The notes below the pieces were generated by a model, which saw nothing but the letters and a program-made list of their open reading frames with translations, made no database searches and was not told the DNA's origin. Below are positions 1 to 6,383 of a DNA stretch of 6,383 bases, piece after piece. Every line of letters starts with the position of its first letter. Within the stretch, counting starts at the first letter, position 1. A program made the translations under genes and the position numbers. This DNA comes from Bryobacterales bacterium (lineage in GTDB: Bacteria > Acidobacteriota > Terriglobia > Bryobacterales > Bryobacteraceae), in the NCBI GenBank assembly GCA_003142355.1, contig PLMF01000216.1, positions 1 to 6,383 of the forward strand. The letters are read 5' to 3'.

Positions 1-1
1 G

Positions 2-445
2 GCCAAGCTGCGGCCGGCGCGATGGGTTTTCGTGACCGGCTGGTACACGCGGCTGAAGACCGAAATTCTTTCGCTCAACGGGTCCGCGAATCTGGCGCCA
101 GCGCCGTTCCAGGTGGGCCAGGAGTTGCTGCGCAGACCCACGGATTCGGGCGCCGTGGTGGCGACGTTCACGCGCGGCAAGGTGGCGGCGGACTTGACCG
201 GCTATTTTCGCGGTTCGGTGCTCGACGTGGAGCCGTTACTGGGGGCCACCAACGGGCTATACCGCAACCCCGGCTACGCCAACGCGGGGATCAATATCAA
301 CTACGCGGTTGGCCGCGGCCTGACGGCTTACGGCAATCTGCGCAACGCACTGAACCGGCACTACGAGGAGGTGCTGGGCTATCCTTCGCCGCGGTTGAAT
401 TTCGTGGCGGGTATGAAATGGACGCTGGCGAAAGGGAGTCAATGA
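2..445 (+). CDS. TonB-dependent outer-membrane receptor, C-terminal part (5' end outside window), probably corrinoid receptor
   Basis: The reading frame is open from the first bases, so this is the last 147 residues of a longer protein. It shows alternating polar/hydrophobic stretches typical of outer-membrane beta-strands. Near the C-terminus is a block (about 108-143 of the visible part) containing NLRNALNRHYEEVLGYPSP then LNFVAGMKW, which matches the conserved end of TonB-dependent receptors (NL.N..YE...GYP, then a final strand). Such receptors import siderophores, cobalamin or other large ligands using TonB energy. A BtuB-like role is inferred because the stop codon overlaps a cobalamin adenosyltransferase gene. 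The protein ends in WTLAKGSQ, not in the usual terminal aromatic residue. The codons for this short tail carry the ribosome binding site of the next gene. Ligand specificity cannot be read from this fragment; the plug domain and TonB box are off the window. Confidence 0.87.
   Translation, partial: AKLRPARWVFVTGWYTRLKTEILSLNGSANLAPAPFQVGQELLRRPTDSGAVVATFTRGKVAADLTGYFRGSVLDVEPLLGATNGLYRNPGYANAGININYAVGRGLTAYGNLRNALNRHYEEVLGYPSPRLNFVAGMKWTLAKGSQ
434..438 (+). promoter_or_regulatory. Ribosome binding site of the adenosyltransferase gene inside the receptor gene
   Basis: GGGAG lies 3 nt before the ATG at 442, inside the last codons of the receptor gene. With the ATGA start/stop overlap it fixes the downstream start and suggests translational coupling. 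The spacing is short but usable. Confidence 0.55.
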
Positions 446-1062
446 GCAAGCACCCATTCGACGAACCGCGCCTGGCGATCAATCGCGTTTACACGCGGCG
501 CGGCGACCGGGGCGAGACCAGTCTGGCGGGCGGGCAGCGTGTACCCAAAGACAGCCTGCGCATTGAAGCCTATGGGACGGTGGATGAGCTGAACTCGTTT
601 GTGGGCGCGGCGCGCGTCACGGCCAGCGAACTGGCGGCGACGGAATTGGCGGCGATTCTGTTGAGAGTGCAGCATGAGCTGTTCAACCTGGGATCCATTC
701 TGGCGACGCTGCCCGAAGACGCGCATCCCCAGCAGGCGCGCGTGACGGACGCCGAGGTGGCCCGGCTCGAATCCGAAATGGACCGCATGAACGAGGGGTT
801 GCCGCCGCTGGGCTCGTTCGTGCTCCCGGGCGCGGACCGGCTCAGCACCGCGCTCCACATTTGCCGCACCGTCTGCCGGCGCGCCGAGCGGGCCACGGTG
901 GCGCTGGGCCGGGTGGAGAGCGTGCCGCCGGAGGCCGTGCGCTATTTGAACCGGCTGAGCGACGCGCTATTCGTCTGGAGCCGGTGGGCGAGCCACGTCG
1001 CGGGCGCGCCGGAAACTTTATGGGAACCGAACCAGTCCAGCTCGGGGCTGACTGGTGGATAA
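442..1062 (+). CDS. PduO-type ATP:cob(I)alamin (corrinoid) adenosyltransferase
   Basis: This 206-residue cytoplasmic enzyme transfers the 5'-deoxyadenosyl group of ATP to cob(I)alamin, giving coenzyme B12. The family signatures are all visible. The N-terminal ATP-binding stretch YTRRGDRGETSL is at about 17-28, followed by KDSLRIEAYGTVDELNSFVG at 36-55. FVLPG is at 126-130, then the RTVCRRAER segment at 142-150, which corresponds to the arginine/glutamate cluster mutated in human MMAB disease (R186, R190, R191, E193 there). YLNRLSDALF is at 168-177. Length is normal for the single-domain trimeric enzyme. The start at 442 gives about 16 residues before the YTR motif and overlaps the receptor stop by 4 bp (ATGA), implying translational coupling. 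An upstream in-frame extension of 140 codons is open but lies over the receptor gene and is not coding. The neighbours point to salvage of imported corrinoid rather than de novo synthesis. Confidence 0.96.
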   Translation: MSKHPFDEPRLAINRVYTRRGDRGETSLAGGQRVPKDSLRIEAYGTVDELNSFVGAARVTASELAATELAAILLRVQHELFNLGSILATLPEDAHPQQARVTDAEVARLESEMDRMNEGLPPLGSFVLPGADRLSTALHICRTVCRRAERATVALGRVESVPPEAVRYLNRLSDALFVWSRWASHVAGAPETLWEPNQSSSGLTGG

Positions 1063-1070
1063 TCGAGGAT

Positions 1071-1076
1071 AAGGAG
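1071..1076 (+). promoter_or_regulatory. Shine-Dalgarno of the DUF6580-type gene
   Basis: AAGGAG is 6 nt before the ATG at 1083. This is the best Shine-Dalgarno seen in the window and decides the start at 1083 over the longer upstream open frame, which overlaps the adenosyltransferase gene. Confidence 0.75.
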
Positions 1077-1082
1077 AAATCG

Positions 1083-1607
1083 ATGCAGAAGAACAACACA
1101 AGGCCGCTGGCCATGGGCCTGACCGTTTTGGGAGCTTTGACGCGGCTTTTGCCGCACCCGCCGAATTTCGCCCCCGTGGGCAGCCTGAGCTTGTATGCCG
1201 GCGGCCGGATGAGGGGCTGGCAGGCGTACCTGCTGCCGCTGGTATTGATGGCCGCGACGGACCCGCTGGTAGGCGGGTACTCGTTCGCGACGCCGTTCAT
1301 CTACTTCAGCTTTCTGATCAACGTCTGGATTGGCACGCGGCTGCGCTCGACGGAGAGTCCGCTGCGGATTGGGGGGGCGGTGGTGGTGGCCAGCCTCCAG
1401 TTCTTCCTGATCACCAATTTCGGAGCGTGGCTGGGTTCCTTGGCGACGTACCCGCATACGCTGGGCGGCCTGGTGAGCTGCTACATCGCGGCCATTCCGT
1501 TCTACGGCCGGACGCTGGCGTCGGACCTGCTGTATTCGGCCGCGCTGTTCGGTCTGCACGCATGGCTCAGCCGCACGGTGGCGCGCTCCGAGCGCGTGAC
1601 CGCGTAG
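1083..1607 (+). CDS. DUF6580-type small integral membrane protein, candidate corrinoid (B12) transporter component
   Basis: This is a 174-residue, strongly hydrophobic protein with about six membrane segments (near 9-23, 33-41 with flank, 48-64, 71-87, 95-117 and 128-163, the last containing two). Conserved-looking blocks are PHPPNFAPVGSLSLYAGG (24-41), a TDPLVG turn (59-64), FATPFIYFSFLINVWIG (68-84), FFLITNFGAWL (107-117), YPHTLGGLVSCYIAAIPFYG (123-142) and SDLLYSAALFG (147-157). I recognise this pattern as the family called DUF6580; no enzyme motif is present. Size and topology resemble small substrate-binding (S) components of ECF transporters and the B12 transporter BtuM, and the gene sits 20 bp behind the adenosyltransferase. 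A role in moving corrinoid across the inner membrane is inferred from this. The only cysteine is C133. The frame contains a run of seven G (1371-1377) but is intact. Confidence 0.85.
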   Translation: MQKNNTRPLAMGLTVLGALTRLLPHPPNFAPVGSLSLYAGGRMRGWQAYLLPLVLMAATDPLVGGYSFATPFIYFSFLINVWIGTRLRSTESPLRIGGAVVVASLQFFLITNFGAWLGSLATYPHTLGGLVSCYIAAIPFYGRTLASDLLYSAALFGLHAWLSRTVARSERVTA

Positions 1608-1624
1608 GGAGGAGGAAGGCCACC
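1608..1624. other. 17-bp convergent gap between the two operons
   Basis: The DUF6580-type gene and the last permease gene end tail to tail here. The gap is purine-rich on the plus strand (GGGAGGAGGAAGG). No stable hairpin followed by a T-run was found on either strand, so no intrinsic terminator is annotated. Confidence 0.6.
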
Positions 1625-2860
1625 TTACTCGTAGCGGAGGGCTACGACCGGGTCGAGGCGGGCGGCTTTGTTGGCGGGCCAAATGCCGAAGAACAGGCCG
1701 ACGGCTACCGAGACTACGATGCCTAGAACCGCCGACCATAACGGGACGCTGGCGGGGAGGGATGTGAAGACGGCCCGGCTGATCAGCGAGATGATCCAGC
1801 CGAACAGGATTCCACAGATGCCGCCCATGCCCGTAAGTACGGCGGCTTCCAAGAGGAACTGAATGAGGACGTCGGCCTTGCGGGCGCCGACGGCTTTGCG
1901 GATGCCGATCTCATAGGTGCGCTCGGTCACCGAGACCAGCATGATGTTCATGACGCCGATGCCGCCTACCAGCAGGCCGATCGAGCTGAGCACCACCATC
2001 ACCAGGAACGTCATGGCCGTAATCTGGCGGAAATCGGACACCATCTGTTCGGCGGTGGAGAGCGCGAAGTTGTCGGGCTTGTTGTAGGGCACGCGGCGGT
2101 CGATGCGCAGGACGGTTCGCACCTCGTCCAGCGCCTGCGGGAGCTTGCCTTCGACGGCGCTGACGACGATGGCGATCTCGCGGGCGTTGGGGAACATCTT
2201 CCGCATCATGCCGTAAGGCACCAGGACGCGGTTGTCGGTGTCGCCGAAGAATGACGCCGCCGGCCGCAGCATGGTGCCGATCACCGTGAATTCATGACCG
2301 TCCACGTTGATGGTCTTGCCGATGGGATCGACGTTGGCGAAGAGGCCCTTCTCGATGTCGGCGCCGACCACCGCCACGGGCATCCGATGGTTGCTCTCTT
2401 CGTCGCTCATGAATCGCCCCAGGTGCAGGTCCACCTGGCCTTGCCGGGCGTAAGCCTCTTCCACACCGATGAGATCGACGTCGTACATATCGTTCCCCTT
2501 GTAGTGGGCATTGATGCTCTTGTTGGGGAACAGCAGGGGAGAGACGAACTCGACCGCCTTGCACCTCTCCTTGATGTGGACGGCGTTTTCGTAGGTGAGG
2601 TTCTTGCGGGTCCGTTCCTCGGGGTTCCGGTCGCCTACGCGAAAGCCGACGGGAAACTTGAAGACGATGATGGAATTGGGGCCGAAGCTCCGCAGCACGC
2701 TTGTGATGGAGGCATCGAACCCGGTCAGAATGGCGCTGACGCCGATGATGGTGCCGGTCCCGATGATCACGCCGAGGACGGTGAGGAAGGCGCGCAGCTT
2801 GTGGCTCCGAATGGTCCCGAGGGCCAGTCTGATGCCGTTGCTGAAGGCCAGCTTGTTCAT
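1625..2860 (-). CDS. ABC transporter permease, MacB/FtsX family (second of the tandem pair)
   Basis: This 411-residue inner-membrane protein has the MacB layout. A short cytoplasmic N-terminus is followed by TM1 at about 24-46 (KLRAFLTVLGVIIGTGTIIG), a large periplasmic domain at 47-284 and three C-terminal helices at about 285-309, 341-361 and 374-394. Between TM2 and TM3 is the coupling segment ERTYEIGIRKAVGARKADVL (313-332), which in this family contacts the ATPase. The C-terminus FFGIWPANKAARLDPVVALRYE is the usual FtsX-domain ending. MacB-type permeases do not form a translocation channel; they transmit ATPase motion to the periplasm. No ATP-binding domain is fused, so it needs a separate ATPase that is not in this window. 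It starts 4 bp after the stop of the upstream paralogue, with GAGAG (within the upstream gene's last codons) as a possible ribosome binding site, so the two are surely cotranscribed. Substrate unknown. Confidence 0.94.
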   Translation of the reverse strand: MNKLAFSNGIRLALGTIRSHKLRAFLTVLGVIIGTGTIIGVSAILTGFDASITSVLRSFGPNSIIVFKFPVGFRVGDRNPEERTRKNLTYENAVHIKERCKAVEFVSPLLFPNKSINAHYKGNDMYDVDLIGVEEAYARQGQVDLHLGRFMSDEESNHRMPVAVVGADIEKGLFANVDPIGKTINVDGHEFTVIGTMLRPAASFFGDTDNRVLVPYGMMRKMFPNAREIAIVVSAVEGKLPQALDEVRTVLRIDRRVPYNKPDNFALSTAEQMVSDFRQITAMTFLVMVVLSSIGLLVGGIGVMNIMLVSVTERTYEIGIRKAVGARKADVLIQFLLEAAVLTGMGGICGILFGWIISLISRAVFTSLPASVPLWSAVLGIVVSVAVGLFFGIWPANKAARLDPVVALRYE

Positions 2861-2864
2861 GGGA

Positions 2865-4130
<1,266 letters not shown>

Positions 4131-4187
4131 CTCATCTGGGAGACGCTTTTGGCCCGCCGCTTGTTCCGGGAAATCCGCCCGCAAGCA
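4131..4187. other. Short non-coding stretch upstream of the first permease gene
   Basis: This is the permease-proximal part of the 139-bp gap. I see no convincing promoter hexamers and only a weak possible ribosome binding site. The permease pair may depend on read-through from the peptidase gene or on an unrecognised promoter here. Confidence 0.4.
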
Positions 4188-4211
4188 GGCAGGCGGCACC
4201 GCCTGCCCCAC
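4188..4211 (-). repeat. REP-like element 1 (GTGG head plus hairpin)
   Basis: On the minus strand a GTGG tetranucleotide (4211-4208) abuts a perfect palindrome with 9-bp arms GGCAGGCGG / CCGCCTGCC and a 2-nt centre TG (4207-4188). A short head directly 5' of a hairpin is the hallmark of REP elements mobilised by REP-associated tyrosine transposases; that family link is inferred. It is paired with element 2 in opposite orientation. Confidence 0.75.
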
Positions 4212-4262
4212 CTTTGAACACGCAGAACTACTTGTTGTGGTGGCGCAGGCGGTGCCGCCTGC
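4189..4262. repeat. REP-like inverted pair (BIME-like) between peptidase and permease genes
   Basis: Arms 4189-4212 and 4239-4262 are inverted copies of 24 bp with one mismatch, separated by a 26-nt spacer, so the whole 74 bp could fold into one long hairpin, or each arm into its own small hairpin. A further 7-bp inverted match joins 4215-4221 to 4266-4272, the latter covering the peptidase stop. There is no T-run after the structure on either strand, so it does not look like a classic intrinsic terminator. It could stabilise the 3' end of the peptidase mRNA relative to the permease part; that is inference. Confidence 0.8.
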
Positions 4263-4264
4263 GC
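4240..4264 (+). repeat. REP-like element 2 (GTGG head plus hairpin)
   Basis: On the plus strand GTGG (4240-4243) abuts the arms CGCAGGCGG (4244-4252) and CCGCCTGCG (4255-4263) around a TG centre. The 16-bp core is identical to element 1 read on the opposite strand. Head-to-head distance to element 1 is 28 nt. Confidence 0.75.
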
Positions 4265-4269
4265 AGTGT

Positions 4270-5910
4270 TCACCGTGCTGCTTCCGCCACCGGCGGCGGC
4301 ATCTGCTCTTTAGTGAAGCGCGGCAGCATCTGCTCGCGATTGGCCACATGCCACACCGCGGCTGCAATCACGATGGCGGCCTGGCGGGCATCCTCGGGGA
4401 CGATGCGCTCGTAGGTATCGAGGTTGGTGTGCCAGGTGTGGCTCTGGTATTCGATGGGGTCCTGCTGCAGGCCGATGCCGGCCAGGCCCGCGTTGCTGAA
4501 AGAGGTGCTGTCGGTGCCGCCCACGGCGCGGCTTTTGGAGGGCACGGCTCCCGCTACGCCCAGGTCCTCAAAAGGGGCCAGCGCCGCGCGCACCACCGCC
4601 GCGGCCTCGGGCGGTCCAAAGACGCTGGCGCCGCGGACGCGGCCGGTTCCGGAATCGATGTTGAAGTAGGCCACCAGGCTGGAGTACTCGGGCTTGGGGT
4701 CCTCGAACATGCCGAAGTGCTGCTTGACGTAGGCCAGGGAGCCCAGGAGTCCCTCCTCTTCGGCGTCCCAGAGCGCGATGCGGATGGTGCGGCGCGGCTT
4801 TTGGCCGAGGGCCTGGATGAGCCGCGCGGCCTCCATCATCATGGTGGCGCCGATGGCATTATCGGTGGCTCCGGTGGCGGCGTGCCAGGAATCCAGGTGC
4901 CCGCCGAGCATCACGATTTCATCGGCCTTATCGGTGCCGGGGATTTCGGCCACCACGTTGTAGGCGGTCTTGCCTTCGGGGTACACGTGGTTGACGATGT
5001 TGAACTCCAGCTTGACGTCCTCGCCGTCATTGAGCAGGCGCTCGATGCGGCCGTAATCTTCGTTGCGGAGGACCACCGTGGGAACCGCCTTGGCCACGTC
5101 GTAGGTGCGGTTCTGGAAGGCGCGGATCTGGCCGTGTTCGCGCGCGGCGTCGTTGACGCGCACCAGCGCGCCGTTGGCCACCAGCCAGGCATCCACCATC
5201 TCGTTGACCTGGGCGGCGGTGAGGCGGCTGGGGTCGGGGGTGGGAGGCTGGCCGCGCCCGCCCCGGCCGGCGCCGGCATTGGGATTGTTGGGGTCGAACT
5301 GGGCGCGGACCTGGGCGTCATCCCGGCGCTTCACCGGCGGGGTGAAATCCACCGGAATGGATGCCGCTTTGCCCACCATCACAATTTTGCCGTTGACCTT
5401 GGCCTTGTTGGTCTCCAGCCACTGGGTCAGTTCTTCCCTGGTGGGCCATTGCGCCTGCGCCGGCGTGATCGTAACGGGCGCGGGGGCGCCGCGGCCCGCG
5501 GCCGGCGGCCCTTGCGGGGGCGTCACCTCGACGGCGGCGGCGGCCACCGGGCCATTGGTCGAGGGTGTCCAACCCAGCACTTCGAATGTGAGGGTATCCT
5601 GGACCGGCGCCACCAGGTAGCCCGCGGCGCGTTCATTGAGCCAGCCGGCGTGGCCGAAATCCCACGGCTCGAGGTGCGCATTTTTGAGGCCCCATTCGGT
5701 GAGGGTGGCGGCGGCCCATTTGGCGGCGGCCTCATAATTGGGCGAGCCCGCGAGGCGCGGCCCGTAACGATCGGTGAGCATGTGCAGGGTGCGCATGATC
5801 TGCGAATGAGCGGCCTCTTCCGAACGGATTCTGGCGTTTACGTTTTGGTCGGCGGTTTCCTGGGCAAAGAGGAGAGCGGACAGGATAAGAGCGGCGAATA
5901 ACTTTCTCAT
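4270..5910 (-). CDS. Secreted M28-family zinc metallopeptidase (aminopeptidase / carboxypeptidase Q-like)
   Basis: This 546-residue exported hydrolase releases amino acids or dipeptides. An N-terminal signal peptide (MRK then a hydrophobic core at 4-15, likely cleavage after A16) sends it to the periplasm or outside. The catalytic domain is at about 315-525 and carries the co-catalytic zinc set: H338 and D340 in GGHLDSW, the bridging D350 in ATDNAIG, the base/ligand pair E384-E385 in WDAEEEGLLGS, D419 in FNIDSGTG, and H494 in HTNLDTY. All key residues are present, so it should be active. Residues 40-310 form an N-terminal region probably including a protease-associated-like insertion; two Pro/Gly/Arg-rich low-complexity stretches (130-150, 205-227) look like flexible linkers. 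It is first in the minus-strand set with the permeases. The start at 5910 gives a clean signal peptide; no Shine-Dalgarno precedes it. Exact substrate preference cannot be read from sequence. Confidence 0.94.
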   Translation of the reverse strand: MRKLFAALILSALLFAQETADQNVNARIRSEEAAHSQIMRTLHMLTDRYGPRLAGSPNYEAAAKWAAATLTEWGLKNAHLEPWDFGHAGWLNERAAGYLVAPVQDTLTFEVLGWTPSTNGPVAAAAVEVTPPQGPPAAGRGAPAPVTITPAQAQWPTREELTQWLETNKAKVNGKIVMVGKAASIPVDFTPPVKRRDDAQVRAQFDPNNPNAGAGRGGRGQPPTPDPSRLTAAQVNEMVDAWLVANGALVRVNDAAREHGQIRAFQNRTYDVAKAVPTVVLRNEDYGRIERLLNDGEDVKLEFNIVNHVYPEGKTAYNVVAEIPGTDKADEIVMLGGHLDSWHAATGATDNAIGATMMMEAARLIQALGQKPRRTIRIALWDAEEEGLLGSLAYVKQHFGMFEDPKPEYSSLVAYFNIDSGTGRVRGASVFGPPEAAAVVRAALAPFEDLGVAGAVPSKSRAVGGTDSTSFSNAGLAGIGLQQDPIEYQSHTWHTNLDTYERIVPEDARQAAIVIAAAVWHVANREQMLPRFTKEQMPPPVAEAAR

Positions 5911-6216
5911 GAAGACAGAATACGCTACTGGAGCGGGCGTGGGGTTGGCGCGGGGCGGGGCCTTGGCGCTTAATCAAGGGCTGGGACCGGTTCCTGGCGG
6001 GTTTCGTGGTGCTCTGTCGGGCCTTTTGGACCCTGTGGCGTCGGTGGGGGTGTGGGAGGATGTGGGGAGAATCCTCGCTGTTTCCGTGACAGGGACCGAT
6101 GTCTCAGAATTCTACCGCCCGGGGGTTGGAACCGGATCTGGGAGATGCGGCTATCCTGAGCGCCGATACTCCCCTGAGACGCCGGTCACGTCACCAGGGC
6201 TGGTCGCGGCGGGGTT
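5911..6216. other. Intergenic region upstream of the peptidase gene, no convincing gene
   Basis: About 300 bp with no protein I recognise. Open frames exist on the plus strand but encode Gly/Arg/Pro-rich stretches without family resemblance. A 7-bp inverted repeat (GTCTCAG 6101-6107, CTGAGAC 6174-6180) lies in the middle, and the bases around 6087-6115 vaguely resemble insertion-sequence termini. The peptidase promoter should lie at the left end. Confidence 0.5.
5917..5922 (-). promoter_or_regulatory. Possible -10 element of the peptidase gene, leaderless arrangement
   Basis: On the minus strand TATTCT is followed by six bases and then the ATG at 5910. A transcript starting at the normal distance would begin at or next to the start codon, which fits the lack of a Shine-Dalgarno. 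No good -35 hexamer was found at the expected distance, so the call is weak. Confidence 0.25.
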
Positions 6217-6248
6217 GGCAGACCACACAAGGCGATGGTCTGCCCCAC
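6217..6248 (-). repeat. REP-like element 3 (GTGG head plus hairpin)
   Basis: On the minus strand GTGG (6248-6245) abuts the arm GGCAGACCA (6244-6236), a 10-nt loop and the arm TGGTCTGCC (6225-6217), a perfect 9-bp stem. It shares the GTGGGGCAG beginning with element 1, but the palindrome then differs. Confidence 0.65.
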
Positions 6249-6272
6249 AAAGCAGCAGAGCCGCAACCAAAC

Positions 6273-6295
6273 GTGGGGCGGACGCCCGCGTCCGC
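6273..6295 (+). repeat. REP-like element 4 (GTGG head plus hairpin)
   Basis: On the plus strand GTGG (6273-6276) is followed by the arms GCGGACGC (6278-6285) and GCGTCCGC (6288-6295) around a CC centre. With element 3 it forms a head-to-head pair with 24 nt between heads, the same layout as elements 1 and 2. Confidence 0.65.
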
Positions 6296-6296
6296 G

Positions 6297-6352
6297 CCGG
6301 ACCCCCTGGTCCGGGTCTTCGTGTGCCGAGCAGGCCGACCAGGGGGTCGGCC
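6297..6352. repeat. Third palindrome pair with complementary loops
   Basis: Hairpin CCGGACC-CCCT-GGTCCGG (6297-6314) is followed after 18 nt by GGCCGACC-AGGG-GGTCGGCC (6333-6352). The loops are complementary, and 6300-6311 and 6337-6348 form a perfect 12-bp inverted repeat, so this is another inverted doublet. Neither hairpin has the GTGG head. Confidence 0.65.
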
Positions 6353-6383
6353 GCGGGCCAGGGGTATAGGCGTTAAAATAAGG
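6353..6383 (+). promoter_or_regulatory. AT-rich edge, possible promoter or leader of a plus-strand gene beyond the window
   Basis: After the GC-rich palindromes the sequence changes to TATAGGCGTTAAAATAAGG at the edge. TAAAAT at 6374-6379 resembles a -10 element and the terminal AAGG could begin a Shine-Dalgarno. No -35 is evident and the gene itself is not visible. Confidence 0.22.

Noticed and set aside
1371..1377. Run of seven G in the DUF6580-type gene as a phase-variable tract
   Set aside because: The run is short for slipped-strand switching and the frame is intact on both sides; it is better treated as a place to double-check for sequencing error.
1582..1596. Hairpin CGCGCT-CCG-AGCGCG as terminator of the plus-strand operon
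   Set aside because: It lies inside the coding end, the stem is only 6 bp and no T-run follows.
4189..4262. CRISPR-like or terminator reading of the repeat pair
   Set aside because: There are only two copies and they are inverted, not direct, so it is not a CRISPR array; neither strand has a T-run after the stem.
4131..4367. N-terminal extension of the first permease to 4367
   Set aside because: The extra 79 residues are translated from the REP-like pair and the end of the peptidase gene; they are Cys/Arg-rich and unlike MacB-type N-termini.
5909..6376. Plus-strand 155-codon open frame starting opposite the peptidase start
   Set aside because: Gly/Arg-rich, no ribosome binding site, crosses the same palindromes and overlaps the probable peptidase promoter.
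6099..6383. Open frame from an ATG at 6099 with an AGGGA before it, running off the right edge
   Set aside because: It passes through all the palindromes of 6217-6352 and encodes an Arg/Pro-rich chain with no recognisable feature; the hairpins argue for non-coding DNA. It cannot be fully excluded because its end is not visible.

Overview
The window is GC-rich bacterial chromosome with densely packed genes. Its gene families are a TonB-dependent receptor (so an outer membrane), MacB/FtsX-type permeases and a secreted M28 peptidase with Gly/Pro-rich inserts. Together with short palindromic repeats in the gaps, these suggest a Gram-negative soil-type bacterium, most plausibly an Acidobacteriota member of the Solibacter/Bryobacter kind. 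That assignment rests on general resemblance and no marker gene is present.

Positions 2-1607 hold a plus-strand operon: the 3' end of a TonB-dependent receptor gene (2-445), a PduO-type ATP:cob(I)alamin adenosyltransferase (442-1062) and a six-helix membrane protein of the DUF6580 type (1083-1607). The first two overlap by 4 bp (ATGA) and the third follows after 20 bp behind a strong Shine-Dalgarno. The layout reads as a vitamin B12 uptake and activation module: outer-membrane receptor, cytoplasmic adenosylation, and a small membrane protein that may carry the corrinoid across the inner membrane. That last role is inferred from context.

Positions 1625-5910 hold three genes on the minus strand, convergent with the first operon after only 17 bp. 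In transcription order they are a signal-peptide-bearing M28 zinc peptidase (5910 to 4270), an ABC permease of the MacB type (4130 to 2865) and a second, paralogous permease (2860 to 1625). No ABC ATPase, membrane-fusion protein or TolC-like gene is in the window, so the permease pair is orphaned here.

The gap at 4131-4269 and the 473-bp region 5911-6383 carry the most unusual non-coding structure. Each has a pair of REP-like elements: a GTGG tetranucleotide directly 5' of a short hairpin, arranged head to head with 24-28 nt between the heads. The two pairs have the same architecture but different palindromes. A third hairpin pair with complementary loops follows at 6297-6352. Apart from these, 5911-6216 has no convincing gene, and the right edge shows AT-rich bases that may be the promoter of a plus-strand gene starting beyond the window.
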